DNA from: Bythopirellula sp041737835
GTDB lineage: Bacteria > Planctomycetota > Planctomycetia > Pirellulales > Lacipirellulaceae
Reading direction: 5' to 3' (one strand)
DNA: 64,000 bases
Assembly: GCA_041737835.1 (NCBI GenBank)
Contig: JBGSQY010000057.1
The first letter of the stretch is position 1. Each line of letters opens with the position of its first letter. A program made the position numbers and the translations under genes. Of this stretch, positions 1-9,472 are shown one piece after another. Under the pieces are notes generated by a model. The model saw nothing but the letters and a program-made list of their open reading frames with translations. It was not told the origin of the DNA and did not search any database.

Positions 1-62
1 CGGTCCACAATCTGAGTGGCAAGATTAGTAGTCTTTGCGGTACAAAACACAGCCTTAGCCAT
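1..62 (-). CDS. 5' end of a gene running off the left edge, possibly a general-stress (YflT-like) protein
   Basis: Only the first 20 codons are in the window. The protein starts MAKAVFCTAKTTNLATQIVD, with ATG at 62-60 preceded by a strong ribosome binding site (AGGGAGGA, five bases upstream). A short N-terminal beta strand followed by a helix containing an I-V-D motif resembles small planctomycete proteins of the general stress YflT-like type, which often lie beside BON-domain genes as here. That family call is inference from 20 residues; that the frame is coding is well supported by the ribosome binding site. It follows the BON lipoprotein gene on the same strand, 27 bp after its stop. Confidence 0.55.
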   Translation of the reverse strand, partial: MAKAVFCTAKTTNLATQIVD

Positions 63-89
63 GATGATCCTCCCTATTATATTCGAAGT

Positions 90-467
90 TTAAGGTTGCT
101 GTTCAACTTCTAACTGGCTATCAACGTTACCAGCACTCGCAACTTCTTGAGCAATGTCTTCAATTCGTTTCTTTTCTTCAGCCGTCGCGACTGGCCCTCT
201 TAGGGTGACTTTGCCGTTCTGCGTAATGATTTTCACATTCTGAGCATTGACGGACATCTGCGTGGCGACGACCCGCTCGCGAATTTTTGCGGTGATATCA
301 ATATCGGCCTGGTTTTCATTTTGATCGATGGGTGTTTTTTCATTGGCGTCACGATCGCGGACGTTGACACCCGTATTGTCACGATTGGCACCGGTCGAGT
401 CGCTCGCCGATTCCATACACCCGCTGAGCGCAAAAAGCGCCAGCCCCAAGATTATTAAGCGTCTCAT
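90..467 (-). CDS. BON-domain lipoprotein
   Basis: A 125-residue exported lipoprotein. The N-terminus MRRLIILGLALFALSGC is a short signal peptide ending in a lipobox (LSGC), so Cys17 should be lipidated. A linker rich in Asn, Asp and Gln follows, then one BON domain over roughly residues 50-120, with the typical pattern DIDITAKIRERV, VKIITQNGKVTLRGPV and a helix from A-E-E-K-K-R-I. BON domains (as in OsmY) are thought to bind membranes or the cell envelope and are often stress induced. The frame opens 13 codons earlier, but the ATG at 467 is chosen because AAGGAC lies just upstream and the signal peptide then starts correctly. Confidence 0.85.
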   Translation of the reverse strand: MRRLIILGLALFALSGCMESASDSTGANRDNTGVNVRDRDANEKTPIDQNENQADIDITAKIRERVVATQMSVNAQNVKIITQNGKVTLRGPVATAEEKKRIEDIAQEVASAGNVDSQLEVEQQP

Positions 468-677
468 TTTTAAGTCCTTGTAAAAGTGCTCGAATGGACT
501 AATCAAGGCAAATTGCGTGCCTTATGATTCGTTGTTTGTTATTCACAAATAACAAGGAAACATAAGGAGAAGTTGGCAGGTAATGCACCACTTAGGACTC
601 GCGGACTGCAGTTCGCCTTTAAGTCTCAAGCGGAAGCTGGCCATCATCAGACAGCCGTCGCTTGTAGCAGTTTGAAC

Positions 678-917
678 TTAGACGGATGTGACCAAAATCG
701 AAATCCGCATTCCAATTAGTGAGAATTGCATTCGCCTGTTGAGTCTTAATTGCGACAACATCTCTTCAGTGGCTCGGTCAAAAATTAGTGACGATTCTTC
801 TAAGAGAGGACGCGCCGATTCTAAGGCACTCTCCACGATGCCCCAAAGCGACCGCTTTTCTGAACGCAGCCCCGTGCTGCGATGTATTTGTACTGCGCGT
901 ACAGGACGAACCGACAT
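678..917 (-). pseudogene. possible histidine-kinase fragment (79-residue ORF)
   Basis: The ORF contains the stretch GIVESALESARPLLEE at about residues 26-41. It resembles the segment after the HisKA domain of hybrid histidine kinases, where a typical sequence reads V-x-x-A-L-E-x-x-R-P-L-I-E. No H-box, N-box or G-box is present and the remaining residues do not continue the family. The ATG at 917 has no visible ribosome binding site. I read it as a decayed piece of a sensor kinase; a chance match or a small unrelated protein are alternatives. Confidence 0.25.
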
Positions 918-954
918 TTCGCAGTGATTCGTGACCTATGTCACGCCCACCTTA
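902..954. repeat. copy 1 of a ~50-bp dispersed element containing a GTGA-N6-TCAC dyad
   Basis: This segment and 9832-9881 share CAGGACGAA-y-CGAC at one end and GTGAnCTAnGTCACGCCCAC at the other (20 of 22 bases identical over the second block). Within it 931-944 reads GTGA, six bases, TCAC, the core spacing of CRP/FNR-family sites. The dyad lies 14 bp upstream of the minus-strand ORF at 678-917. Confidence 0.5.
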
Positions 955-1153
955 CGTAGGTAGCTAGAATGGGAAACATGTTGCCAAAGCATTCGATCAG
1001 CAGTGTGCGACAACGCAACTCTCTGCCAGTAAGAACCTCCACAAAGAAGTGTAGGAAAACAAGTCTCGCGAACTCTGTCGAGTGACCTTAATTCCACAAA
1101 ACGCTGGCCTTTTCGCCATCCATTATCGCCAACTCCCGTTGTATTCCCTTGTG

Positions 1154-4100
1154 TTAGCGCGGCAATCTATTTAACTTGCGCCGAGCCACCATTTGGCCAA
1201 AGGGTGCCATTAACTGGTTGCCCAGCGACACTGTCGACAAACTCAACTCGTCGAATGCGCGGTCCACTTCTTCGACGTAGAGATCTTGGGACACCTGGGC
1301 GCCACTGCTGACTTGCACAGCAGTCGCGTGGACCGGAACAAGAGGTAGAGCTGTTCTAGAATTGAATGCGGTTAATGCGCCGCCAGTGTTGAGTAGAAGA
1401 GCGCGCGAAGCTTGCACTGGCCTACTTAATTCTTCATCAGAAATCATAAATCCTAAATCAGAAATCTCATTATCCTCCGCAACCACCGGCACGGGCTGTT
1501 CACCGTAACTCACTTGCCAGGCACTCAGGTCGCTTGCGTCGACATCCAGATCGTCGTCGCTGTTGCCATCGGATCGCACAGCATTAGGTTTGCCATAGCC
1601 CCGCTGCCAAGCCAGGAAATCGCGACCGTCGACATCGCCGTCCCCATCAAAGTCGGCCGACGAATCAGCTTGCGATTCGTACGCGCCGATGTCCTGCCGG
1701 AAGCCATTGCCGCCGTTTGCCACGCGTGACCGCCCGCGCTGGTCGACCGCAGAGTCGGCTGAGTAGAAGGCGAGATTGTCGTGAATCGAATCGTTGCCGA
1801 CGACATTGAACGCTGCCAACCCGAAGTACGCCGTAGTGGTGTTGAGCGTTTTCGTTTTAACGACGGTCGTGATGCCCGGTCCGCTGAGAGTTGACTCGAT
1901 CGTAATGGTCGTCGGCGTCGTGCCCGTCACGCGGATTTGCAAATGCATCAATCCGCTCGGCGTGCCTACGATGGGAGTTGTCCCCACGCCCGGCGCGTCA
2001 TCTTCCAAGTTAAAGATCGTTGACCCATCGACGAGGTCGGTGTTGATGCGGACTTCCGACAACAACGTGCCTCCGTTCACCTCGCTGAACAATGCTAAGC
2101 CGGCCGAGCCGTTGACGTTGCCGTTCGGATTGTCGAGTGGGTAGTTGAAGCCTAGGTCCACCGACACGAGGTCACCGACGTTTTGCAGCTTATTGCCTTG
2201 GTTCCAGATATGCGCCGCAGCACCGTTGCCCACGTTGAGATTGACCGTGCCACTGCTAACCGAAGGAGCATTGGTAGGAAAATTGTAGACGTTGACGAAG
2301 TTGTAATTGGTGGCGAAATCATTTGCAGAAAAGTTGTCGATAATCGTGCCCGTCAGACCCGAGTCGAGGGCCAGGCTACCGGGGAGCAGCGCGTGTGTTT
2401 GCGTGGGTCCACCGTTGTCAGCCAGCGGACCGAGCATGGCGTTGGTGTTGAACAGGTTATTCGTTCCCGTGATGCCGGGGTCTGCGCCGCTGAACAAGTT
2501 GTAACTGCCTGTGAGAGTTCCGGTGTTCAGGACGGTGCCGTCCACGATTGAGTTGCTGAAGGTTGCCGAATGCGATCCGCCTCCAAAGGATTGTAGCGCC
2601 GTACCTACATTGGCTGTGTTGCTCGTGATCGTACTGTTTTCGACAATGAGCGTCGTCACACCACTGGGCGGGCTATAGTTGATAATGCCGCCGCCGGAGG
2701 CAAAAGCGGCATCATTTTCTGAAATCGTGCTGTTGCGTATCGTAGTCGTTCCGCTGCTATTGATTCCCCCACCCCCCGAGGAGGCCTTATTGCCAGAGAT
2801 CGTGCTCCTTTCCACCGTTAGCGTGCCAGAGTTGACAATGCCGCCACCGAAGCTCCCCGAGTTCGCCACAATCCAGGTTTCAAGAACTGTTAAATCCTCA
2901 GCATTTCGGATGGCACCCCCTGCGGTCACATCGCCGCCGGTTAGTGTGAGTCCGCTGATGGAAACGGCAATCTGCGCAGCCGTGCCATCGTCGATGTCGA
3001 ATATCCCCCAACCGTCCGCAGTTCCGAAGGTCGTATCCGTGCCGTCGCCGGCGTCGAGCGTGAGTTGATTGGCGCCGAGGCCGGTAATCGTGAGGGAATC
3101 GGTAATTGTCGGCAACTGGGAGTCGAGGTTGATCGTTTGCCCGCTCAGGTTGTTGTCGAACGTGATTGTGTCTGCCCCCGGCACTGCATTGGCGTCAATA
3201 ATAGCCTGGCGGAGGGAGCCTAGACCCGAATCGTTCGTGTTCGTCACGGTCAGCGAAATCGGGACGATGTCGAGCGTGTATGTACCGACACTACTATTTT
3301 GGTAGGCGCGGACTGCCAGGAAATAAGTTCCATCGGTCGGAGGGGACCAAATGATCTGCGACGCACTTCCGACGCCGCTTTCATCGTTGTAAGCAAGCTC
3401 AGTTACGCCGTTGGTATCGTAAAGCCACAGCTCCGTGTCGGTGAGCGTGCCGGTAGTCGTGAATATCCTATAGAGGACATCTTGCAGTCCGGAGAATGAG
3501 AAAAAGTCGCGGTCCGCCAGAAAATTGATCTCGCCGCCACTCGTCGAGGGAGCGCCGATCGGCGTGGCGTTCACTGGAAAGTGGCTGTGATCATCGGGAT
3601 ATTCCTCGACACTTATGGTATAGCTCCCGGTGTTGTTGTCGCCGTTGTCTCTCACTTCCAAAAAGAAGGTTCCGCTAGTGTTAAATGCAACACTTAGTTG
3701 CGACGCATTCCCCACCCCGCTATTGTCGTCAAACCCCACTGAAGTCGTGCCATTAGTGGAATAGAGCCGCAGCGTAGTGTCGGTGAGCGAACCAGCGGTC
3801 GTATACAACCGGTAGACCTTTCCGGCAGTCACAGTGAAAGAAAAGAAATCAGCATCGGCGTTACTCTCGATCCAGCCGTCGATGGTGGAATCGATCGCAA
3901 TCGGCGTGGCGGTAACTGCCGTATTGCTATGGTCGTCGACGTGCTCCGAGATGTCGAGCGTGTAGGTGCCCGTGGCATTATTCTGCCAGTCCCTTACTTC
4001 CAGGAAGTAGGTCCCGCTGGCAGGTGCGGTCCACAAGATCCGCGACGCGCTACCGGCGCCGCTCTCGTCGTCGTAAGCAAGTTGCGTCACGCCATCGGTA

Positions 4101-7100
4101 TCATAAAGCCATAGCTCCGTGTCGGTGAGCGTACCGGCAGTCGTAAAGATGCTGTAAAGCGTGCCAGCCGTGGCGCTGAACGAGAAAAAGTTGCTCTGAC
4201 CGATAGCCAGAATTCCTCCGCGGGTGGTCGAGGGGACACCCAGCACTTGCTCGACGGCACCGATATCGATTTTTGTTCCCATGACGCGACGGAAGGGGCC
4301 GCCGCGTTGGTCGAATTCGCTGCCGCTTGGCACAATGGCCGGATCGCCGGCGTCGATAGCTGGGCTTCCGAATAGCAAGGCGTGAGTTTTTGTCGGTCCA
4401 CCATTGTCAGCCAGTGGGCCCAGCAGTGGGTCGCCACTCAACACGTTGAAAGTATCTGTGTTTAACCCTAATCCGACATTATCAAAACTTCCCGCACTAT
4501 TTCCGGCCACGATACTGCTGGTCACATTCATGGCGCCGTTGCTGTTTATACGAGCAATGCCGCCGCCGAAGAAAGACGCGTGGTTTAGCGTAATCGTGCT
4601 TTCGCTGATATTGACCGTGCCGCTACGGTTGAAGACGCCGCCCCCGCGGTGCGCCGTGTTGCCGGAGATCGTGCTGCTGCGAATGGTCGTCTGGTCATAG
4701 TAATAGCTGTGGACGCCCCCTCCGTTGTCGATTGCGATATTGCCAGAAATCGTGCTATTAGCAATGTCGGCCGTACCGAAGGTGGCGATGCCACCACCAT
4801 CGTCGCCAGTCCGATTGTCAGCGATGGTGGTGCGTGAGATGTTGAGAATCGCGTCGTTGCCACTCAGAATCGCCCCGCCGCTGCCTGTGGCGGCGTTACC
4901 GGCGAGGATACTGTCGTTGAGAGTGAGACTTTCATTACTAAGAATAGCTCCTCCGGAACCCGCGATGTCGCCACCGGTAAGTCTCAGGCCGCTAATGTCG
5001 ACTTCGAAAAAAGTTCCGGCAATTCCATCGTTAATGCTAAAAATGCGGTGACCGTCGCCCGTGTTAAACACGTCATCTGTCCCGTTACCCGCGTCGACAG
5101 TTATGAGGTTAGCGCCGGGACCGTCGATGGTTAGCGCTTCGGTAATTGCGATCTCGGAGCCACCGAGCAGAATCGTCTGCCCGTTCATTGTGGACGCAAA
5201 TGTGATGGTGTCTTTTCCCGGGCGAGAGTTCGCGATTTGAATCGCCTCACGAAGCGAAAGCTGCCCGATCGCGTAATTACCATCGACAACATCGGTGTTC
5301 GTGTCCACGACCAGCGGCAAGTCTGCTTCGAACGCCCCGATGTCGGTGCGGGCTGTGCCATCGCGGTTAGCATCGACGACTCTGGAGAACCCCACGCCAC
5401 GCTGGTCGACGAGACTCGCGCTCGCGTGGAGGGCTACTTCGCTGGGGGTGAGCGCTCGATTATGAAGGACGACCTCGTCGAGCGTGCCGCCAAAGGGACG
5501 TGAGGGGTCGAGTTGGCTGAGGCGGCCCATTGTTAGCCGCAAATCTGCCGGTAAACTGCCAGTCGCGCCAGAGAGCGAAGAGACCATCACGCCATTGAGA
5601 TAGATTCGCATCGAGCTGCCATCGCGGACCGCAGCCAAATGATTCCATTGGCCCGCCACGAACGTAGCAGCGGGCGATGTGAGACTTTCACCGCCTGAGT
5701 TACCTGCGGGGATGCGATTGAGAAACCGCAATACACCGTCTGGGCGCAGTTCCAGAAGCACCGCGTGACCACCAGCATTATCGGTTAGCGCGAACAGCGA
5801 TTGCTCAGTGGTCGAATTGTTGGTGTTGAACCACAGTTCCACCGAATATGATTCTCCACTTAGCTGAGAGGCGGAGAACGGTGTGGCGACCGACACATAA
5901 TCGTTAACTCCATCGAACGAAGCGGCGTTCCCACCGATTTGCACTGGGCCCGACTGATTCAGGATTATGCCATTCTCTAAGACGCCTGGATGGGCGCCGA
6001 TCAAATCCGGGGCGGCAGTTCCTGTTGCTTCTTCGAAGCGGTAATACGCAACGGGCGAGCGGCCCGCGTCGATGGCGGGGCTGCCGGGGAGCAGCGCATG
6101 AGTTTTAGTTGGGCCGCCGTTTTCTGCGAGAGGTCCGAGCAGCGCGTTAGCGCTGAAGAGATTGTTCGACCCTATAATGCCAGGGTTTGTGCCGCTAAAC
6201 AGGTTGTAACTGCCGTTGAGTGAACCCGTGTTCAGAACCGTGCCGTTGATGATCGAGTTGTTGAGTGTGGCAACTATTGGTCCCACTCCAAAAGAATACA
6301 CCGCCGAGCCGGCGCCCGCCGTGTTGTTGGTGATCGTACTATTCTCAAGCATTAGCGATGCCGTGAGCGCGGGCGGGGCATAATTGATAATGCCGCCCCC
6401 CGAGGTACCAGTCGCATCATTTCCAGAAATCGTGCTGTTAACAATTGTGGCTGTTCCGCTGCTATTGATTCCGCCGCCGCCAGAAGAGGCCTTGTTGCCT
6501 GAGATCGTGCTGCCGACCACGGAGAGCGTTCCCGAGCTAACAACGCCACCACCGAAGTTTCCTGAGTTCGCCACGATCCAGCTATCGAGGATCGTCAAAT
6601 TCTCAGCGTTCGAGATCGCCCCTCCAGCGGTCACATCGCCGCCGGTCAGAGTCAATCCGCTGAGGGTAACGGTGATCAAACTGGCCGTGCTATCGTCAAC
6701 GTTGAAGATCCGCCAACCGTCAGCCGTCCCGAACGTATTGTCAGTTCCGTTGCCGGCATTGAGAGTGAGCAAATTGACGCCGGGGCCGGTGATCGTGAGC
6801 GCCTGGGTGATTGTTGGGAGTTGCGAGCCAAGGCTGATCGTCTGAGGTGTGCCAAACAGGCTCGGTGCGAAAGCAATCGAATTGGCACCGGGGATAGTAT
6901 TGGCCAACGCAATCGCCTCTCGGAGCGAGATACCACCAACACCTACACCGTCGTTTTCGTCCGCCGTCGTGTTGACGAGGATCGTGCTCGTTGCGTAAAA
7001 ATCGTCGATAGCTAAGCCGTGATCGTTCCCCGCATCGTTCGTTTCGGTCCAGCGGATCCATAGTGTACTGCCCGCCGTCCATTCGAGACTGTTAAGAGTG

Positions 7101-7801
7101 CCGCCTCGACCCGTCGCGCGATTCGCCGCGGCATTGCCATCGAGCGCAGTCGCCGTGGCCGTGTTTTGCAAGGAACTGAAATTAAAACCGCTGCCCGGCG
7201 CGGTCCACGTGGTCACGGCGTCGAACGTTGCTCCGAAACCGTACTCGAGTGTCATCGTCTGCGGGGTGATGTTGCCGCCGTCCCGCCACTGCTCGCCCGT
7301 GTATTGAAGATCGAGCGCGTCGATCGTTTTGCCAGTCGTGTTGGTGAGAGCGACCGTCATCCAGCTGGCCACCGCGCCGTTGGCTGGAGAGCCAAAATAG
7401 GCGCCGCCTGATCCAATTCCGCCGAGGGCGCGCTCGTTGTTCGTTCCCGTACCAAAGCTGTATAACGATCCCGCGTTACTGTTTCCATCGCTAGTATTGA
7501 TTGTGGTGATTGCCGTGCCAGGCGCGGGTTGGCGGTAAAGGCTCCAACCCATGAGCGTCGTATCGTTCGCCCACGCTTGATTCGTGCCACTCGTGACGAG
7601 TGAATTGAAATCCTGTAAGTAAGCACCAGTGAAGTTAACGCTCAATAACCGCCGATCTTCGAGCGGTTCGAATCGCATCGAACGAGTGTTGAGAGAAGAA
7701 GTTGAGTGACCACGACGAGAAAGATGCGCGGGCCGAAGAGCGGCCTTGGAGAGCTGGCGACGCATGGAGGAGTTTCCTAAGCTGCGGGATGAGGGGTGCA
7801 T
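1154..7801 (-). CDS. giant secreted CSLREA / choice-of-anchor Q / LamG / PPC / dockerin protein
   Basis: A 2,215-residue predicted surface or secreted protein. Near the N-terminus FEPLEDRRLLS (about residues 44-54) is the planctomycetal export-type motif. In order: a beta-sandwich domain (about 55-270), a CSLREA segment with parallel beta-helix repeats (about 277-570), a LamG domain (about 585-790), a second CSLREA/beta-helix module (about 834-1180), three bacterial pre-peptidase C-terminal (PPC) domains (about 1197-1513), a third CSLREA/beta-helix module (about 1518-1830), another sandwich, and a dockerin-like pair of calcium loops (DFDGDGDVDGRDFLAW and DDDLDVDASDLSAW, about 2047-2099). Modules one and three are close paralogues. 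No catalytic motif is visible, so adhesion or a structural role is likelier than enzymology. An alternative start at 7765 has AGGA upstream. The last 115 residues have no recognised domain. Confidence 0.85.
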   Translation of the reverse strand: MHPSSRSLGNSSMRRQLSKAALRPAHLSRRGHSTSSLNTRSMRFEPLEDRRLLSVNFTGAYLQDFNSLVTSGTNQAWANDTTLMGWSLYRQPAPGTAITTINTSDGNSNAGSLYSFGTGTNNERALGGIGSGGAYFGSPANGAVASWMTVALTNTTGKTIDALDLQYTGEQWRDGGNITPQTMTLEYGFGATFDAVTTWTAPGSGFNFSSLQNTATATALDGNAAANRATGRGGTLNSLEWTAGSTLWIRWTETNDAGNDHGLAIDDFYATSTILVNTTADENDGVGVGGISLREAIALANTIPGANSIAFAPSLFGTPQTISLGSQLPTITQALTITGPGVNLLTLNAGNGTDNTFGTADGWRIFNVDDSTASLITVTLSGLTLTGGDVTAGGAISNAENLTILDSWIVANSGNFGGGVVSSGTLSVVGSTISGNKASSGGGGINSSGTATIVNSTISGNDATGTSGGGIINYAPPALTASLMLENSTITNNTAGAGSAVYSFGVGPIVATLNNSIINGTVLNTGSLNGSYNLFSGTNPGIIGSNNLFSANALLGPLAENGGPTKTHALLPGSPAIDAGRSPVAYYRFEEATGTAAPDLIGAHPGVLENGIILNQSGPVQIGGNAASFDGVNDYVSVATPFSASQLSGESYSVELWFNTNNSTTEQSLFALTDNAGGHAVLLELRPDGVLRFLNRIPAGNSGGESLTSPAATFVAGQWNHLAAVRDGSSMRIYLNGVMVSSLSGATGSLPADLRLTMGRLSQLDPSRPFGGTLDEVVLHNRALTPSEVALHASASLVDQRGVGFSRVVDANRDGTARTDIGAFEADLPLVVDTNTDVVDGNYAIGQLSLREAIQIANSRPGKDTITFASTMNGQTILLGGSEIAITEALTIDGPGANLITVDAGNGTDDVFNTGDGHRIFSINDGIAGTFFEVDISGLRLTGGDIAGSGGAILSNESLTLNDSILAGNAATGSGGAILSGNDAILNISRTTIADNRTGDDGGGIATFGTADIANSTISGNIAIDNGGGVHSYYYDQTTIRSSTISGNTAHRGGGVFNRSGTVNISESTITLNHASFFGGGIARINSNGAMNVTSSIVAGNSAGSFDNVGLGLNTDTFNVLSGDPLLGPLADNGGPTKTHALLFGSPAIDAGDPAIVPSGSEFDQRGGPFRRVMGTKIDIGAVEQVLGVPSTTRGGILAIGQSNFFSFSATAGTLYSIFTTAGTLTDTELWLYDTDGVTQLAYDDESGAGSASRILWTAPASGTYFLEVRDWQNNATGTYTLDISEHVDDHSNTAVTATPIAIDSTIDGWIESNADADFFSFTVTAGKVYRLYTTAGSLTDTTLRLYSTNGTTSVGFDDNSGVGNASQLSVAFNTSGTFFLEVRDNGDNNTGSYTISVEEYPDDHSHFPVNATPIGAPSTSGGEINFLADRDFFSFSGLQDVLYRIFTTTGTLTDTELWLYDTNGVTELAYNDESGVGSASQIIWSPPTDGTYFLAVRAYQNSSVGTYTLDIVPISLTVTNTNDSGLGSLRQAIIDANAVPGADTITFDNNLSGQTINLDSQLPTITDSLTITGLGANQLTLDAGDGTDTTFGTADGWGIFDIDDGTAAQIAVSISGLTLTGGDVTAGGAIRNAEDLTVLETWIVANSGSFGGGIVNSGTLTVERSTISGNKASSGGGGINSSGTTTIRNSTISENDAAFASGGGIINYSPPSGVTTLIVENSTITSNTANVGTALQSFGGGSHSATFSNSIVDGTVLNTGTLTGSYNLFSGADPGITGTNNLFNTNAMLGPLADNGGPTQTHALLPGSLALDSGLTGTIIDNFSANDFATNYNFVNVYNFPTNAPSVSSGTVNLNVGNGAAAHIWNQGNKLQNVGDLVSVDLGFNYPLDNPNGNVNGSAGLALFSEVNGGTLLSEVRINTDLVDGSTIFNLEDDAPGVGTTPIVGTPSGLMHLQIRVTGTTPTTITIESTLSGPGITTVVKTKTLNTTTAYFGLAAFNVVGNDSIHDNLAFYSADSAVDQRGRSRVANGGNGFRQDIGAYESQADSSADFDGDGDVDGRDFLAWQRGYGKPNAVRSDGNSDDDLDVDASDLSAWQVSYGEQPVPVVAEDNEISDLGFMISDEELSRPVQASRALLLNTGGALTAFNSRTALPLVPVHATAVQVSSGAQVSQDLYVEEVDRAFDELSLSTVSLGNQLMAPFGQMVARRKLNRLPR
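1441..1468. repeat. four tandem 7-bp units (AAATCnn) inside the giant gene
   Basis: Read on the plus strand the units are AAATCAT, AAATCCT, AAATCAG and AAATCTC. They lie in the coding region just after the dockerin-like domain and encode part of a short stretch (around E-I-S-D-L-G-F-M-I-S-D). The period of 7 is not a multiple of 3, so changes in copy number would shift the frame. Confidence 0.6.
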
Positions 7802-8360
7802 ACCCCCCGGCGCGACTTTGAACTGCTAGAAGAGGGCTGGTCGATTATAAACCAGGGTTAGCCGTTAAGCGAATAGATACAGAAAAGGGGCAAATTCCGG
7901 CCCTGAATGCGGCCACATTCGTCCCTTTTCAGTCCATCTCGCGACTAATACTCGCAGAATTACTTGAGAGTGAATCGGACTCTGATCTTTAGACTGGATG
8001 TCGCGGGCACTCAATGTCGAGAGTGCACTCGTCAGCAGGCTATCACGTTCCGGGAGCCTCTAATTTTGCACGAAGCACTATGCACCCGCGAGATGGTTGT
8101 CGCTGGTATGGCAGAAATATCGTCGGATGGCACACACCACGTTATATTGTCAGCAGGGGTGCTTCGTGCCCAATGGCGAACCGTCATTTTGCTCGTCATT
8201 TCAACTCTAATGACACGCCCTCCTGGGGCAGATAACGACCAAGCTCAGCAGCGGCGGGTGCCGAGTGAGCTCCGAAACTGGAAATGCCGACATGCCCCCG
8301 CCGTCTGCTGCAGCGTCTGGCTCGGCGGGCCTTTATGCCCTGCCGCAAAGCCTGCTACAC
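7802..8360. other. 559-bp intergenic region
   Basis: This is the upstream region of the giant gene and the downstream region of the choloylglycine-hydrolase-like gene. It contains the nested hairpin at 7882-7930. A 141-codon plus-strand frame at 7964-8389 overlaps the 3' end of the hydrolase gene, is rich in Cys, Arg and Trp without domain character, and has no convincing ribosome binding site. I see no gene here. Confidence 0.5.
7882..7930. repeat. nested hairpin (REP-like or 5' UTR structure)
   Basis: The outer arms GAAAAGGG (7882-7889) and CCCTTTTC (7923-7930) pair perfectly. Inside, GAATG (7905-7909) pairs with CATTC (7916-7920) around a six-base loop. It lies 81 bp upstream of the giant gene's start. 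It could be an RNA structure in that leader, a terminator for the upstream gene, or a dispersed REP-type element. Confidence 0.5.
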
Positions 8361-9421
8361 TCACTTGTGTGCGGGTGCAAGGAACTTGAACGGCTCGCTC
8401 TTCTCGAAGTTGGCGGTCTGGTCGCCGGTCGTATCGGGCTTGCCGGCGAGGGTGAGTTTCCGCACGCCGGTGCCTTCCTTGAAGTCGATCTTGTACAACT
8501 TCACCCAAAGGGCACCTGGGCTGTTTGTGTCCTGGTAATAGTAGACACGGTTCTTCTGGTCTGCGACGGTCAGCCAGATGGTCGCTGACACATTGGGCGC
8601 GCCCTTCTTGCGGATACCACGAGGGACGCTCACGTTTCGCATCACGCTGAACACGGCCGCCACGGCTTCCCGCGAATCGGCCGACTGTCGGCACGCGTTG
8701 ATGTAATATGAAGCCCGCGCAAAGCGGTCCGCGGCCCGAACGGTGCCCGGCAGCATCACCGCCCCATCAAACTCTTTCCAGTACTCATTGATCGCAATCT
8801 GCTTGTCGTAAGTCGGCGAATTGGTCATCACCTGGAATTCCTTACCATGGTGTATCACCAACTTACCCTTCACGTATTCAAAGATGGCCGAGTCGCCGGT
8901 CGAGTCAGAAATGGCTAAATGGACTGTCCCTTTCTCTCCGTTCGGTGCTGCGACGGGGACGACGCGGAACGCGTTCTTTTTCATCTCTGCGACAGCTTCA
9001 TTGACCGTCGTAAAGTTGTCCAACAGATGTTGAGCCCAGGCAGTGATACACACACCTGGCCGCTTGTCGTCGGCCGCGGGATACTCGGATTCGACCAGGT
9101 ACAGTAGGTTCGCTACTAGCCCTTTTTCGTTCATACCATCGGCGGTGCCACCCTCGTAGATCGAGGTCACAACGCTGCCGTACTTGCTGGTCCACTCCAG
9201 CGACCCCTTGCCGAGGCCGCCGTCTCGCTTCATCCCGCGAGGGAACAACCATAAGTTGGTCTGCATGTCTTCGACCCAGTCCATCGACCGGCCGGTGACG
9301 GTTTGATTTCTTTGCCGAAGTAGACCGCGCGGGTGCAGGCGGTCGCATCAGGAGTGCTCCCAACCAACGCCACCGAAGCGACCACGAAAATCAACATGCA
9401 CGAACTACTCAGTCGTCGCAT
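8361..9421 (-). pseudogene. choloylglycine-hydrolase family (Ntn-type) protein interrupted by a frameshift
   Basis: Two overlapping frames form one gene. The upstream frame gives a signal peptide from ATG 9421 (MRRLSSSCMLIFVVASVALV) and ends at the expected N-terminal nucleophile Cys29 in ACTRAVYFGKE. The downstream frame continues GRSMDWVEDMQTNLWLFPRG and runs 307 residues to 8361, as in the choloylglycine hydrolase / penicillin V acylase family, which uses the Cys exposed by signal cleavage to hydrolyse linear amide bonds. The join lies in a run of T at 9307-9309: one more base would restore K-E-N-Q-T-V-T-G-R-S-M-D-W. As written, the long ORF lacks the nucleophile. Either a real inactivating mutation or a homopolymer sequencing error. 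A Shine-Dalgarno AAGAGG precedes 9421. Confidence 0.8.
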
Positions 9422-9472
9422 CACGATGAACCTCTTGATATCCGTAAGACCCCGGCCGCCGAACAAAAATTC

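Larger units (their letters stand above)
507..1153. other. 647-bp region without an intact gene
   Basis: No complete gene is convincing here. It holds a short minus-strand ORF resembling a histidine-kinase linker (678-917, listed separately) and a CRP-like dyad at 931-944. The rest, including the segment downstream of the giant gene that ends at 1154, shows nothing I can name. Confidence 0.5.

Noticed and set aside
5237..5503. Antisense frames inside the giant gene
   Set aside because: The sense strand has a continuous 2,215-codon domain protein; the antisense frames are short and featureless.
7665..7690. GGTTCGAATC as a tRNA T-loop
   Set aside because: It lies in the coding sequence of the planctomycetal motif and no cloverleaf can be drawn around it.
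7964..8389. 141-codon plus-strand frame
   Set aside because: It overlaps the end of the hydrolase gene, lacks domain content and a ribosome binding site.
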